A model generated the notes under the pieces. The model was not told the origin of the DNA, did not search any database, and saw nothing but the letters and a program-made list of their open reading frames with translations. A DNA stretch of 42,042 bases from Glomus cerebriforme (Eukaryota; Glomeromycota; Glomeromycetes; Glomerales; Glomeraceae), in NCBI GenBank assembly GCA_003550305.1, contig QKYT01000510.1, forward strand, positions 9,482 through 51,523, read 5' to 3'. Positions 22,354 through 36,247 of this stretch are shown piece after piece. Positions within the stretch are counted from its first letter, which is position 1. Every line of letters starts with the position of its first letter. A program made the translations under genes and the position numbers.

Positions 22354-25300
22354 ATGGAATCTCTGAGTCGCTCAAATTCTGGTTTAACTCTATCTCGTTC
22401 AACAACTCCAACTATACAACAATCTCAGTCTCGATCAAAGGATTTCGTTACACGCGTTTTAAGTCCAAGGATTGCCGTGATATCTTCGCAAGATGCAGAT
22501 CAAGTTTGTCAAATTAACAATTTTCCTGATTTCCTTTCTCTAATTAAACCTTTCGGGGAACGAATTGAAGGAAGAGGTTTGTAATAGAATGAGTTTGGCG
22601 CCTTACAGTAAAGTACAAGTATGATAACTTTGACATAGATTAGGTACTTTAAGAAGCTTTACCTTCTTTTACTCAATGATCGCATTCATTTAAGCTATTT
22701 TTTTTTTCGTTTTTTTTCCTATTATAATTAGTCAATGTTCAAGACTCACAAGGCTTAATGAACCCAATAGAGAACTTTACAGTTCGTTTTGCTCATTTGA
22801 ATAGTTTAGAACAACCTGATATTCAACTTACTTCTCAGATTATTTCCGAAAAAGTAAAATCTATTGGTAATCCTGATACTTTAAATGATTTGCCACCGAT
22901 TTCTAAAAAGTCAGATGTAAATGAAAGGTATTTGGCAGGTATTTCCATAATTTAAGTTAGATTTTGTAATGGAATTTAATTATTGAATTTTCATTACTTA
23001 TAAACACTTTATTGTATTTCTGTTGGTATATTATCATTAGTAAATCAAGATGATATAACACCATGGTATACTGAATATCGGCGGCTATTTTTTACATTCA
23101 TTGGTGTATCTGAACATGATACTTTTGATCATCCTGTTGCCTGTATCCTTTTAATATCTAGAATTAATGACATATTGGGATTTCAATTATTAGGACTTGA
23201 CAATTTTTGTGAACTTTAGGTATAATCGCAATTAGCTCATCTAATCCTGATCTTGACAATACTCTGCAACAATTATACAATACATCATCACCAGCACCTA
23301 TTTTTGAAAAAGGTTTTATGGATCCAAATATTCTGAAATATTATGTGCTTTTACACGATAATCATAAAGTGACCTTGGAACAGTGTGTATAATATATTAT
23401 ATTATTTTATTTCATTTTATTTTATCTTTGTTTCATTGTTATTTATAAACTAAGAATTATTTACTATAATCTAAATAAATTAGTTCTGAGGCAGTTTTTG
23501 AAAATATGAAACGAACTTATGGGCTTAATTGTCATTTATTGAAATTAAATTCTATACCTCTAACAACTCCATCTGAGAATAATGATCCTTTCTCTGCGCC
23601 AACTTCTCCTGTTAAATCCAGTAATTCTATAACAGATATATGGACATCTTATATTAATGAAAATAATATCCTTCAGAACCTGTTTACTACTTCGCCTTCT
23701 ACACAATCAACTTCTTTTGAAAATCATTCTCGTCAAAATTCATTAACTTCACTTTCAGGTTATTCTCTCCCATTATCTCCTACCATGTCAACCTTAAGTT
23801 CTCCGACATCATCTTTTAATGAGGAAATGATTTTTAGCAAAGAGAACATTGGAGTTGATTCACAAAATACCATTGGTTTTAATCTTGTAGGAAACATTGC
23901 ACCACCGCCTGTTATATATGGTCAATACTTAAGTGAAGGAGATATTGTTGGTGTTCATACTTTTATAGGTGAATTAGTTAGACAAAGTCTAGTACCTTAT
24001 ATGGAAAGAAATATTCGACAATGGAATGAACAGGTGAATTTCATTTTGGGTAATTTAATAATTTTCGATGTTTTTCATAACACTTTTGAATAAATATTTT
24101 ATAGGTGGCATCATCACGACGCGGGATTACTGGTCGTCTTTTTAGTGCTGGTAGACGTTACTTTAGTACAGGACCAAAATCGACAACAATGAATCCACAA
24201 TTGGCACAATCTCCTTACGTATTTAATACTCAAAATAATAATCTAGCAAGTCCAACATATGCACATCATACGCCTGAAGCTCAAATGCGTAAATTAGCAG
24301 ATTATGCATTCATGTTGCGAGATTATAAATTCGCGCACTCCGTATATGATACAGTTAAAAAAGATTTTTCGGCAGATAAAGCGTGGAAATATTACGCTGG
24401 TGCTCAAGTAAGAATTTACTTAATAATTGTTTGTAATATTACAATATTATTTATTCATTTATTTTATTATAATAAAGGAAATGATCGGTATCTGCCTGCT
24501 GATGGTTTCAACAAATATTGGAAACCGAACAGATATCGATCATTATTTTGAGCAATCTGTAAATACTTATCTTAATCGTGTTAAGGCACCTTTTTACGCA
24601 ACAAAAACAACTTTGTTATATTATGAAATGCTGAAATTTAGAAATTTGTATAAAGATGCACCAGCAGCATTAGTTAGAATGACTGGTGACGTAAGTTACT
24701 TTTAAATTAAGCTAAAAAGGTTTAATTTAATACTAATATGTTTTTTACGTTTTTACTAGGACTTTGATTTAAGAAGTGCATTATTTTTGGAACAAGCTGC
24801 GCTTGCTTTTTTGAGATGCCCCAGACCAATGATTCGAAAATATGCATTTCATATGATTATGGCTGGTCACAGATATGGAAAATGTAACCAGGTGAAGAAT
24901 GTGATGATCAGATTAGAATCTTTTATTTACAAACTTCTCAGCTTTTCGTTTACATTTAATTTTTTACATTAATGTTATTTGTAAAGCGTGAGCATGCATA
25001 TAGATGTTATCTTGCCGCTTCAAAAATTTTTGAAAATCATTCTTGGTCTTTAGTTGACGATCATATTCATTTCGCTCTTGGTAGACAATCATTTTATTTA
25101 GGTGACCTTGATACGGCTCTTAAGTTTTTCCTGAAATTATTAAGAGCAAGTCGTCAGCCAGAAACACAACAGAGTGCATATTTGAAAGAATTCTTATATA
25201 TTTATAAGGTAACACCGATTTTTAATGTGAAATTTCTATATTTTGACTAATGATGTTTCATTTTTTTTCTTTAAAGCAATACTCATCAAAGAAGGATAAA

Positions 25301-28300
25301 GATCTTAATTTCGAACCACAAGAACTACCTATTCCAATAATCGATAGTGATTCTGTTAGGGTTGTGTTATCCAACTTCCAATCTAACGAATATGATGAAA
25401 TTTGGGATATAATGGAAAAGGAATTCCTAGAAGAAGGTTTTACTGGATTAGATATTTGCGGGAAACCAAGAAAAAAGCCATCTCTATTGGGTAGCGATTT
25501 ACATAGAACTGTCTGCGCAGTAGGAGGTATGTGTAAATTGTTTTATCCTTAACACTACTTGGCTATTTAATAATCTTTGAACTTTCTTTTAATATTATTG
25601 TAAAATGTAGAACCATTTTTTGTCCAATTCAATGTTCACAACCCAATGAATATTCAAATAAATATTAATGATTTGATTTTAGAATGCGAATATATTACTT
25701 TTGAGGCATCTAAAGAGAATTCAAGCAATTCATGCGAAGAAACAAATAATGAAGAATTACCACAAAAAAATGATAATACAGATAGTGCAGATATAAAATT
25801 GATTAAATTTGAAGCATTTGACTTAGAAATTCTTCCAGAAGTGTGTTTACAAGGCTTGGAAAAGAAAACGGTACAATAGTGATATAGTTTCATAAATTAA
25901 AAGACAATCTTTATAACAAATTTATGTTTAACTCTTTAGATATCATTGCGTGTGTTGCCTAAGAAGCAAGGTACACTTAAAGTCCTTGGACTTCAATATA
26001 CTCTCAACTCTCTTGTTCATGGAATTAAGAAGTTCTTGAGACATGGTAAACGTCTGAATGACACAAAAGAGCAACGTATGAGTGTAATTTATGCTACAGA
26101 TCGATCACTGGATTTAATGGTGACGTCTCCAATGCCATTACTGGAAGTTGCATTTCATTCTTTCCCAGAATTATTATTCTCTGGGGAGGTAACTAAAGTT
26201 GTATTAGAAATAAATAACAAAGGACAAAAAGGTCTAACTGACTTACGAGTGAAAATGAGCCATCCCAGTTTCTTTTGTATTGGTAATGCTGAGATGCTGG
26301 AACAAAAAATTTATGGTAAATATTTTTTGATAAGTTTTCTAAGAGAACATAAAAATTAACAATATATAATTTTTTTTTCTTCAGATAATGGTTCATTGAC
26401 CACCGAGAAATTAAAAATCAAAAATTCAATTTTTAATTCCAATATAAAGAATATTCCGTTACCACAAAAAGAATGTATAAATTCAAACTCAACATCTTTT
26501 TCACTTTCACCTGGTAATACTACCTTAATCCCGATTTGGATTCGCGGAGATCGCATTGGAAAACATACGTTCCGATTTTTATTTACCTACGAATCAGAGG
26601 TATTATATTTGTTTAAAACATATTTGAATTTGTATAGCAAGGATTAAGATTAAAATTAGGAGATAGAAAAAAAAATCATATGATTTTACTACTACATTTA
26701 TTTCGTAATTATAATTTTATTTCTTAGGATAATAATATGGCTATGAAATATAGAAGTCTTCGTTATTTTAAAACAACTCAAGTTTTACCTTCGCTTAAAA
26801 TTAATGCCTTTACCAGACCAAGTACTCGAGGTTTAAATGAATTTATTTTGGGTATAGAGGTAATTTATTGTTTATGTTGTTGTTATTACATATTTTTGCC
26901 ACAACATTATTTATTCACTTTATCAATATGAATAAATGAATATAAAGATCGAAAATTTGCAAATTGATGAGAAATTTCAGTTGGTTCAGCTTTCTTCAAT
27001 TAGTCCTTCTTGGATAATGTCACCCATAAATAACGAATCAAGGTATTAATCAATGGTGGTGTATTTTATTTATGATTTTCTTGAATTTAAACTTTAATGT
27101 AATATAAATATTTATAGCGGAAATGCGGATTCTAAATCTTCGATAACTCCACGGCAGACTATATTTATTTATTATAGAATTAATAGAATTGAAAAGCATT
27201 TCACAAATGATAATGTCGTTGAGACTAACTCAGAGAGTAACGATATAACTCCAGAGATATTCACATCTAATGCATTAGAGCGGTTATTGACAGGCGAAAA
27301 GAATTTACAATCAGAACCATCTCCAGTAAATCTTACTATAACAAATGTTCCTTTTGTAAGTATTAATAAGTTTATTTTATCGAGTAATTTTTCTTACAAA
27401 TATTTCATAATATATAAAAATTATTTAAACAGCAAGATCATACGATTTCTAATTCAGCAAATCCGTTGGAAGGATTTTCAATGAATTCACGCGTTCAATG
27501 GAGATCCAACACTCTAATAAGTCAGTTTCCCTTTATACCCTCAAATAAGTATCAAAATATCTTTACATTATATAATACAAACGATGTTGACTTAGCATTA
27601 TATTGGAGTATACCTTCCTCGCAACGCCAAGGACATCATTATATTGTTGGTATAAATCTTGGCGTTCAACAAAATCCCTTTCAAGGTTTAAGTATATCAT
27701 CAGCTCCTAATAGGGCTTTGTTTGAACAAACTATCAGAGAGCGAGCTTTGCTTTTAAATAGTTTGACTAAAAATAAAAATTTTAAGGATGATAGTCCTTT
27801 GAAACTTGTTATACAATGCGTGGATATATATGAACACAATTTTGAACTTCAAAGGTAATCGAAATAAATTTATTGATTTTTTTTAAAAAAAATTAATTTT
27901 TTATTATTCTATCTGTCATAGTTTTTGTATTATTCCTATCACAATATCTATAAAAAATTGTTCTTGGAATAAGAAAGTTGGATTTACTTTGGAGATGATT
28001 TCACCTGATCAAAATGAAACAAACCGAAGGTAATAATTGTAATCAAGCGATTTTTTTTTTTTAATTAAATAATTAATATCGGGGTTCTTTTTTTCCAGCA
28101 ACGCATTTCATAAAGCCATAACACCGATGATTTTTCATTGGATGGGATCAACATTTAAATATGCTACATTATCGGCTAGTGAAGAACAAACATTTATGAT
28201 TAAAGCATGTTTTATTAGATCTGGAGTATATGATATAAATCGATGGCGTTTAACAGTAAAGTATGATCAAAATGCTTCAGGAGGAGGAAGAAATGAAAGC

Positions 28301-28396
28301 GGTGTAGGAATGAAAGGATATGTACAAATGCCCAATACACCACATCTTTTAACTATAATTAATGCGAAAGATTCATGGGAGAGAGATCAGAAATGA
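22354..28396 (+). CDS. TRAPPC8: TRAPPC8 / Trs85, TRAPP III-specific subunit
   Basis: Subunit that defines TRAPP III, the Rab1/Ypt1 exchange-factor complex of early secretion and autophagosome formation. Nineteen exons in my model, all GT-AG: 22354-22576, 22732-22938, 23041-23142, 23220-23382, 23484-24033, 24105-24407, 24478-24690, 24760-24891, 24987-25208, 25277-25526, 25611-25870, 25940-26315, 26385-26599, 26728-26859, 26948-27042, 27118-27355, 27433-27854, 27922-28029, 28099-28396. They sum to 4509 nt, 1502 aa, near the length of animal TRAPPC8. Diagnostic stretches: TPWYTEYRRLFF, DTFDHPVACI, GEIVRQ-type region before ERNIRQWNEQVASSRRGI, RKLADYAFMLRDYKFAHSVY, EQAALAFLRCPRPMIRKYAF and HIHFALGRQSFYLGDLDTAL. 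Exon 5 carries a Ser/Thr/Pro-rich loop (residues ~250-345), likely disordered. The C-terminal third is beta-rich. No breaks were seen. Confidence 0.95.
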
Positions 28397-28503
28397 GGAC
28401 AGTAATATCGAGATTTTGTAATATTATCACTTTGTAATTTATATTTTTAGTATAGTATTGAATATTTACTTTAATATTCTAATACATACAATTATCATTA
28501 TTA

Positions 28504-28955
28504 CTACACGTTATTTGTTTCTACATGATCTTTATGTATGTTTTTCTTTGCTTTCAATTTTTCGATTTCAATTAAAATCTCTTCTCGACTTGTAGGAGGA
28601 CGCTAGATAAAAAAAAATAGAGCATGTTCATAATAAAGTATAAATATCATCTATTATAAATATAAATTCCAAGTTACATTTGTTTTTTCAGGCCAAAATT
28701 TAATCTAAAAAAAAATTGTACAATTAAAATAAATAAATGGAGTAAAATATGCAAAAGTAATAATTTTTTACAGTTAAATTACCTGTCTTACATGGTTTTC
28801 ATAAAATTCAGGAGCACCAAAATAATACATTGTAGCTACTGGAAAAAAGATATAAACACTAAACTTTGATAGAATGAAAAAGAAATTAGTTTAAACTTGC
28901 GAATAAAAAATTAAAAAGTCAATACCTTAAAAAGTTCTAAGTTTGCTCCGCCCAT
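28504..28955 (-). CDS. PET100: PET100, cytochrome c oxidase assembly factor
   Basis: Small inner-membrane chaperone for complex IV assembly. Four exons: 28955-28926, 28863-28783, 28704-28678, 28602-28504; introns GT-AG; 78 aa, against 73 in human and 111 in yeast as I recall. The start MGGANLELFKFSVYIFFPVA matches the family's N-terminal pattern of a short polar start, LE(I/L)F and one membrane segment (residues ~9-27). Then comes a conserved FWPE motif spanning the third exon (IKFWPEKTN) and a charged helical tail (RPPTSREEILIEIEKLKAKK). Exons of 30 and 27 nt make it easy to miss in ORF scans. It converges on TRAPPC8 with 107 bp between stops. Confidence 0.88.
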
Positions 28956-31363
28956 TTTATTTTTTTTTGTTTGATCATAAAAAAAAAGTAGCTTATATTA
29001 TAGCCGTTTTTCTTTGAACCAATCATACTAAAAAAGGGTAAAAGCAGTGTCACATAATTAAGAATTAAAATCAATTTTTTCTTATTCATAAATATTATAA
29101 ATGTTTTAATTATATTAAAAAAAGGCTGTTTAAAACTAAAACATTCAGATAAATCTGCTACCTTGTGTTTTTGTACCTAAATAATCAGAAGATAACTGTT
29201 TAGATTTTCAAATGCAAAAAACTAATAGTTATTAAAATTTTATTTAGTATTTTCAAGTATATTATTAATATACAGAAAATATTACTTTTAAAAATTAATA
29301 TAATCAACTATGAACTAAACTACAATTTAAAGTAAAAAAAAAAATGCAAAAGAAAAAAATTAAATATTTAAAGTAATTATTATATAATATTACTTATAAT
29401 ATAATTTACTTATTAAAATTCATATATTTAATTTTATTTTATCATTATAAATTTTAATCTTAAATCTTTTACAATATTATATCTAAATTTTATAATTTAT
29501 ATAATTATATGTAATTTTTTTTCTTTTATTTTTTTTTTTTTTATTACTTTAAACCTTAAAATAGTTTTATTTTTTATTGAAACTTTTTTTTTCAAATATA
29601 TATTAAACCTATAAATTTTTAATTTTTATAAGATTAGTTGTGATATTTATGGAAAAACCATATTTTTTATAATAATACTGATTTTTGAATTTTTTATTTT
29701 TTTGTTTATTAATTTTAGGATATAATTTCACTATTTTAATCAAAATAAATTAATTTCTTTTATTAATTGAAAGTTATTTAGTGATTTCAAAACTGCTAGA
29801 ATTTTTAATTTTTATAAAGATACAATTAATACTTATAAAGTTATTTATATTTTTTATAATGGTATTAACTTTTGAATTTTATTTTTTTTTTAATCATTTT
29901 CTATTTAAGTAAAGTTATTTTTTAAAACTACTTGTATCTTAATTTTTCTTTCTTTTTATCCTTTATATTTCTAATATTTTTAACTTTATTAAATTTATTA
30001 TATAGTCTTTTAATTTTAGAATATTATTTTTAATAAAATAAATTATTATTAATATTTCTTTTTAATGGTTTATATTTGAACTTTGGTTTTTATTTTTAAA
30101 AGCTAATCTGTCTAAGATTAGCAGAATGTTACTATATAAATTCAGAAGAGTGTTATTATAAAATTGCTAAAATTGGCAAAATTTTATAAACTATAAAAAT
30201 CATAGATTGATCATATTGTGATACCAAAATTCATATAATGCTGTTAAAGATAAAAAAAAAATAAAAAAATTATGAGATTTATTTATTCGTTCAAAACTTT
30301 ACTTTGAAGTAGCATCAAATTTGACAGGAATTTATATATATATATGTAAGAATTTTGAGTTACATATTACATTATTTTAACAAATAAAATACTTAAAAAT
30401 TATGTTTTTATGTATTTTATATGTTTAAAATTACTTGTTTTATACAATTCTAATATTTTCTCTTACTTTTAGTTTATGTATTTCCATGATCTCTTTCTAT
30501 TTTCATAAGGAATTAACCAATAAACTAATTTCAAATGGTAAAAATTTTGGGTATATATATTTTTCAATTTATGTGCATTAAATAAACTTTTAGCATTAAT
30601 TTACAAATAATTATTACTTTTTTAAAAGTGTTATAACAAATATACAAAAAGAAAAATGGCATATTTATCAGAATAATAGATAATAATAGTTTTTAGAAGA
30701 TCTTATATAAATAGTAGATAGATTATTTAGGTTAGATTTCTTATATTTAGATCTTTTTTATTTGTACTTTAGTTACACTTATTTTTGGCCAAAAAACTAT
30801 TACTTTAACAATAATATTTGTGTAATTTTTATAAATGAACCAGTTTTTACTGAATAATAAATATTTAAGATATAATAAATGTCAGATTTTAGCATTTTAT
30901 TGTGAATTACTATAAAGAAAATTTTTTTCAATATTTTTCTTAGCATTTTTAAGTTTTATCACATAATTTAGTATCACAAAGTAATTATTAATATTTTTGA
31001 TTAACAAAAATTTTGCTTATTTAATTTATTGTGTAATAAAAATTTCTCCCAAATTTATATAGTAAGTCTCTGTTAATCTTAGGTGAATCAGGACTTAATA
31101 AAGATTTTGAGACTTTTTTGATAACATCCTAATTATAAGAAAATTAATATATATAATTAAATATAAAAAACGGATTTGTTTCTTACTTATATCAACAAAA
31201 GCTTCATCAGTACATAATTTATTTATATTAAATTTTACCACTTGATTCTCTAAAGTCAATTTTTTATTAATAATTGAATTTTGTTTAAGTATTTTATTAA
31301 ATGCTACTATATTTAAAAAGTAAAATTTTATAAATAACTCTTCATTTTCCTTTATATATATAT
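28956..31363. other. Long AT-rich region without a recognisable gene
   Basis: The first ~100 bp should hold the PET100 promoter. The rest is homopolymer-rich sequence with no frame resembling a protein and no RNA gene that I can see. A stretch near 29690-29760 distantly resembles the actttggta..ttaagattaag repeat found at 32586 and 37546. Confidence 0.5.
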
Positions 31364-31735
31364 TTATTTTAATATACTGTAAATATCTTTGTTAACAGAA
31401 GATGCTATAGGAGATGCATATACTACAATTGCAATTTTTTTTGAATGCTTTACCAATTTATCATAATAATAAAAAAAACTCTCTATAATATAAATACCTT
31501 TAGCTGTAGATGTAATTTTCTTTTTTTTATGTTTATCTTTAGTAGTTATTACAACAGAAGCTTGTGTTTTAGAAACTTTAACAAAAATAAAATAATTTAT
31601 AAAGTAATATAAGTACAATTAATACAAATATAATATTATTTGTATCTAATAATGATAATTTTAATTACCTTTAGCGATTGATATAAAGCTTACTTTAATA
31701 TTATCTGTTTTCTTTTTTTTTATTTTTATCTAGTT
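31364..31735 (-). pseudogene. Unrecognised two-exon fragment, Lys-rich
   Basis: The minus strand has an open stretch 31575-31364 (VSKTQASVVITTKDKHKKKK ... ASPIASSVNKDIYSILK), ending in TAA. A GT-AG intron (31668-31576) joins it in frame to an upstream piece (up to ~31735) ending VSFISIAK. No start codon is visible before an in-frame TAG, so it is partial or broken. I do not recognise the family. It may be a host gene remnant or part of a transposon. Confidence 0.3.
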
Positions 31736-31899
31736 ATTGATTTGTATTAGTATGTTTCTTAAAGGTTTCTCTAAGTATATTTAATAAAGATAAAAAAAAA
31801 GAAAAAGGTTAAGGTTCAAAAAAATGATTTTATAAGAATATGGATTTTTTCTGGATATGTATAGAAGGTTTTAATAAAAGAAATATCTAAACATTTATG

Positions 31900-32215
31900 T
31901 AATATCATTGGAAAGTTTATTTTAAAAGAAGAAAGAAACTTGTATTACATTATAGATTTTGCAAAAATATATAATATTGTAAAACAAACTCATAATTTTA
32001 ATTTCTTTTCAGAAAAAAATAAAAAGATTTATGTAATATCATTGAAAAGTTTATTCTAAAAGAAAGAAGAAAACTTATGTCATATTATAAGTTTTGCAAA
32101 AGTATACAATGTTATAAAAGAAACTTGTAATTTTAACTTCTTTTCAAAGGAAATAAAATATTTTGTGTAATATTATTGAAAAGTTTATTTTAAAAGAAGT
32201 GAACCAAAATTTGTA
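31900..32215. repeat. 134-bp tandem repeat, about 2.3 copies
   Basis: The anchor aatatcattggaaagttta recurs at 31901, 32035 and (diverged) 32169, a constant 134-bp period. Each unit continues with aaaagaagaaagaaactt and a gttttgcaaaa block. Copies differ by scattered substitutions. Confidence 0.7.
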
Positions 32216-32264
32216 AGTTTGCATTTAAAATGTAATTATGTGAATATAAAAAAAAAGAATTAAT

Positions 32265-32705
32265 TTAAATTTCACTCTAGATAATTTTTGAATTTAATTA
32301 CCTCAGATGATTTTAATAATAAAAAATTTTAATTTCACTTTCCTCTAATTTTGTATCACATTTTAATACAAATATAATATATAAACATCATGTTTATTTT
32401 TTGTTTCTTTTCTTTTTTCTTTTTTCTTTCTTTTGAACTGGATTTTAATTTTATACTTTAGAATAATAAATAATTTGTTTTTTTTTTTTTATTTAAGAAT
32501 ATTTGCTAAAATTTTTATACTATTTTTTGTATATATTTTAGCTTTAAAAAACTTTTAAAATGAAATAATAACTTTCAAATTTTCTATCTTTAACTTTAGA
32601 TGTAATTTCAATATTTTGGTAATAAGTAAAAGGTCTCTTTAAGATTAAGTAAAGTTATTTGGCAGATTCGAATTTATTTACATACAAATTTTTATAAGTC
32701 TATCT
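32265..32705 (+). repeat. Direct repeat D1, left copy
   Basis: Matches 37226-37662 in the same orientation over about 440 bp: the gatnatttttgaatttaat start, the aaactggattttaatttta block and the ttggtaataagtaaa block align with small indels. The pair brackets the DDE_3-type pseudogene and a MITE. I see no canonical TG..CA ends or primer site, so I do not call them LTRs. Confidence 0.65.
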
Positions 32706-32959
32706 CAAATATTGATAGAGATACACATACTTTTTATAACTGTATAATCAGAGATACAATAAATTATCAAGTATTATATGAATGTTTCAAATTGAAATTT
32801 TTATAAAATCACGTGAAAATCACGATTCTAATTTTTGATTGGTTAAAAATTGAATAACACGATCACCATATCGGGAACTATCTTACTTTATTAATTCATC
32901 TATCTTTTCAAAAATAAAATCTGAAACAGCTCAATATGATTTATATTTTTTTAATACAT

Positions 32960-35115
32960 AATCAGCTTACATATCTTTTAAACCTTTTTGATAACATTCC
33001 ATAAATTTTGCTAATTTTCATGTATACTTTCAAATATGGCTTAACGAAACTGAATCTAACGCTTTTAAAACTATTTCCTGCAAATCTTTTCAAGTGTAAT
33101 TGCAGTGCTGCTGAGCATACTGTTTCGCTGCTTTCAGTACATTTCAATATAGTTGAGTTCACAATGGAACTTCAGATAAAATATAATTTTATATCCAAGT
33201 TCTTCAATTATTTCCTGCAAAACTGGTTTTTGATTGAGAAAATCCTCTTGGAAAGCTAAAACATGATATGCACAACATCTTGGATTCTCCAATGATATTT
33301 CTTTATTATCACAAAATCCTTTTAATCCCGATCCTCACAAACCATGTTCTTGTAAAATTATTTTCATTCCCTTTAGTTTTCCGTGAAGTTTCTCATCTGG
33401 ATAATCATCAGAAAATACCATTCTTTGAACTTGTCTATTAAAAATAGTATCACGCATAATTGATTATTTTCTACCAGGATTGAGATTCATGTTTGCTGTA
33501 TTAAAAGTATCATCGGCTAATTTTGCATGGCTGGAGGAATTGTCAAATGCAAATACTACAATTATTCCTAAATATATATGTCTTCTCAAAAATTAGAATT
33601 GCTCTAGTTTTAATCTATACTATATTGATTAAAATGGAAATTCTTCAATTAGCTTAAATTTAATTATTTTATCATATATATTAATATACCTGTTCAATTA
33701 ATTGATCTATATTCCACCATCCATCAAAATTTTTTTCTAAATTAATTATAACACGTGCTTCATGTGAAATTAAATCTCTTTACTTAATTTCAATCTTCTG
33801 ATAGTTTCTGTTAAGAAATCACTAACATGGATCGATCGTTCTTATTCTTTTTTGCATAATGGTTGCTCATTTTTGGGTCTCTATCCAGATTTTTGTTCAT
33901 CATTTGATTGAAAGATTGTCTTGACATGGATAACAAGAATGTGTAAGCGTTCATCATCTTCTAATTTAGGATTAATTTGAGTTTCACATTTCTCACCAAT
34001 AAATTTCGGTATTAAACTTTAATACTTATAAATAAAATTAAAAATTAATTAAAAGCTTATTTTTTTATTTTTATTAATAGAAAAATATATTACCCTTCTA
34101 TGGTTTCAAGAAATTCTTTTCAATAAGCAATAACATCTTTTCTTTCATGACCATCAATATACATATCCTTTGCATAACGGCTAAACATAAATCCCATTTT
34201 TTTTAACCATTGAGTTGCAGTTTTTTTGCTAAAATAAAATAATGAGATATAATTATTATAAGTATATGGTATGAGTAACTTAAATTATACCTGATTGTTG
34301 TTTTATTTTTTATACTGATGGAAGGTAGGATTTCTTCACTAATAAAATTGCAAAAACTATTAATAGTAACATCAAATTTGTGTTGTCGCAAATATGAAGC
34401 TACTTTTAATTAAATATCTTCATCATTAAGAAAACTGCTTCCTTTAAAATGATGCTCATAATTATCTTTAGGAATATCACCATAGTTTTAAATGTCTTGG
34501 CCCAACTTCTAACATAACGTGCAAACTATACTTTACGATTTAATATTTCTGCAACCATTTGATTTGCATTCAACTTTGAATATCCTCTTTTAAGAAGATA
34601 AAAATAATACTGGGTTGCTTTTAGCTGCATTTTATATCCTGATGTTAACTGCAGGTCTTCAATTTTTAATTTATTTTCAATTTGTTCAATAAAAGGTATA
34701 TATTTTATAGATTATTCATTATCTTTCTCTTTAAGTTTGCCTTCATTTTGGTTATCAATATCCCATAGCTCATTACTTAAATTTTCTTAAGAACTTTTTT
34801 TAGCTAATAGTTGAAGAAGTGTTTATTCATTTTTTTTTGATTTTCTAATGCTTTTATTTTTTTCTGATATCTAGTTGTGTAAGAATTTTCTAAATTAACT
34901 AATGGACATTTAGACTTTTTCAAAGTTTCCATATTTTTCATTAAAGTTGAAAAAATCTGTTTTGCATCATTTTTGATTTGGTTATCAATCCACTCAACCT
35001 CATCTTCTGTGCTATTTTCATCATCTGAACTTGGAATATCAGCAACTTTTATAAAATTATTTTATTTTTTAGCAATATCTCAGCACTGTTGTATTCGTTT
35101 ATTTGGTTGTGACAT
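32960..35115 (-). pseudogene. DDE_3-type (Tc1/IS630-like) transposase pseudogene
   Basis: From ATG 35115 (MSQPNKRIQQC): an acidic/Lys-rich N-terminal region, then a DNA-binding-like part (KATQYYFYLLKRGYSKLNAN), HFKGSSFLNDEDI and LRQHKFDVTINSFCNFISEE. The catalytic part reads DGWWNIDQLIEQ, an intron (~33699-33572), then VVFAFDNSSSHAKLADD, VQRMVFSDDYPDEKLHGK, NPRCCAYHVLAFQEDFLNQ and FYLKFHCELNYIEMY, where FDNSSSH and ELNYIE supply the Asp and Glu. Two more GT-AG introns are visible near 34291-34231 and 34094-34022. The frame is broken by many stops (Gln or Trp sites mostly) and by frameshifts, for example after EMY near 33150 and around 34800. The last part (to ~32960) is out of frame. Confidence 0.8.
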
Positions 35116-35442
35116 GGGAAAAAAATTTATGATCTACATAATCTGAATTATGTCGTATTATCATAATATATCTAATAAATACTGGCCCAATTTATGAAAT
35201 TTTAGCTAATTTTGGCTAGAATTATATGTTTCAAGTTCTGTTATTTCTTAGAAAATACCTGAAATTAACAGGTTTATAATTTCTAATCTAAATATCCAAT
35301 TAGAAAAATCTCAACATCATTTTGCAACTGTGGTTAGTATCTACTAAACTACGTTAAAATATTTTAAAAATATGCACTAAAAAATTTTTTATAAGATTTT
35401 TAATTTAGGCAAATTTATTGGATGACTTATTATGTCTCAAAT

Positions 35443-35655
35443 CGTACTAATTTTCAAATTTTTATTTTTAACTTCAGAGCATAATTTTGATACTTTGGTA
35501 TTAAGTAAAGTATTTCTTTAAGATTAAGAAAAGTGTTTCTATTCAATCATTACAATTAATAAATATTTTATATATTATTAATCAGTTATTTTTTAAAAAT
35601 TTTTATATAATATAACTTATTATTATTATCACGTGATAAGGTGATTTTCACCAAC
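35443..35655 (+). repeat. Direct repeat D2, left copy
   Basis: Matches 37647-37865: caaatttttatttttaactt, gcataattttgatacttt, tattcaatcatt and the closing cacgtgataaggtgattttnacc. At 37226-37865 D1 and D2 lie end to end, whereas here they are separated by the DDE_3-type pseudogene. Confidence 0.65.
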
Positions 35656-35861
35656 TATTCCACCATCACCAACAAAAAATCACTTTCACATGATTCATGA
35701 TGTAGCACAAAATGGTGTTTAAACTTTGATTAGCTCAATTTAAAATCATGTAACATTTATCTTAAGAAAAAAAAACTCCGTTTGTTTTAAAAAAAATAAT
35801 GTTATATATAAAGCAAAATTAATCATTATTTTTATAACAAATACTAAATTTTAAAGATTTT

Positions 35862-36247
35862 GTAATTTATCGCCATGGCGATGCATCGCCAGTGTCATGT
35901 GATTCATAATTCTGGCTGAAATTAAATAATCTGCAATGAAATTGCCTCCAAAATTTCAATTTTCAAGAGAAATAAAATTGCTTTTTTTGGATTGTATAAT
36001 ATTACCTAAAATCCAAATAAGGATATTTTGGTCAGCGTTATAAAATTTGGGCAAAATTAAACATGTGATAAATAACATGTGACAAATAGTATTTATCACA
36101 CTGAAAAAATTCTGTTCTTAGAATAAATAGTAAAAATGGAAAACTACAATGTGATGCGAGAGTGATAAATTATTATATAATATAAGTCACGTGATATATT
36201 ATATCATGTGATAAGGGTGGCGATGCATCGCTATGGTGATAAATTAC
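35862..36247. mobile_element. MITE with CACGTG-containing inverted ends, copy 1
   Basis: Left end gtaatttatcgccatggcga then tgcatcgcca; right end, on the minus strand, gtaatttatcaccatagcga then tgcatcgcca. The right end continues into a cacatgat...atcacgtgac motif. 386 bp, no coding capacity. The inverted similarity may run about 30 bp further out on both sides, so the true ends and target duplication are uncertain. Confidence 0.7.
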
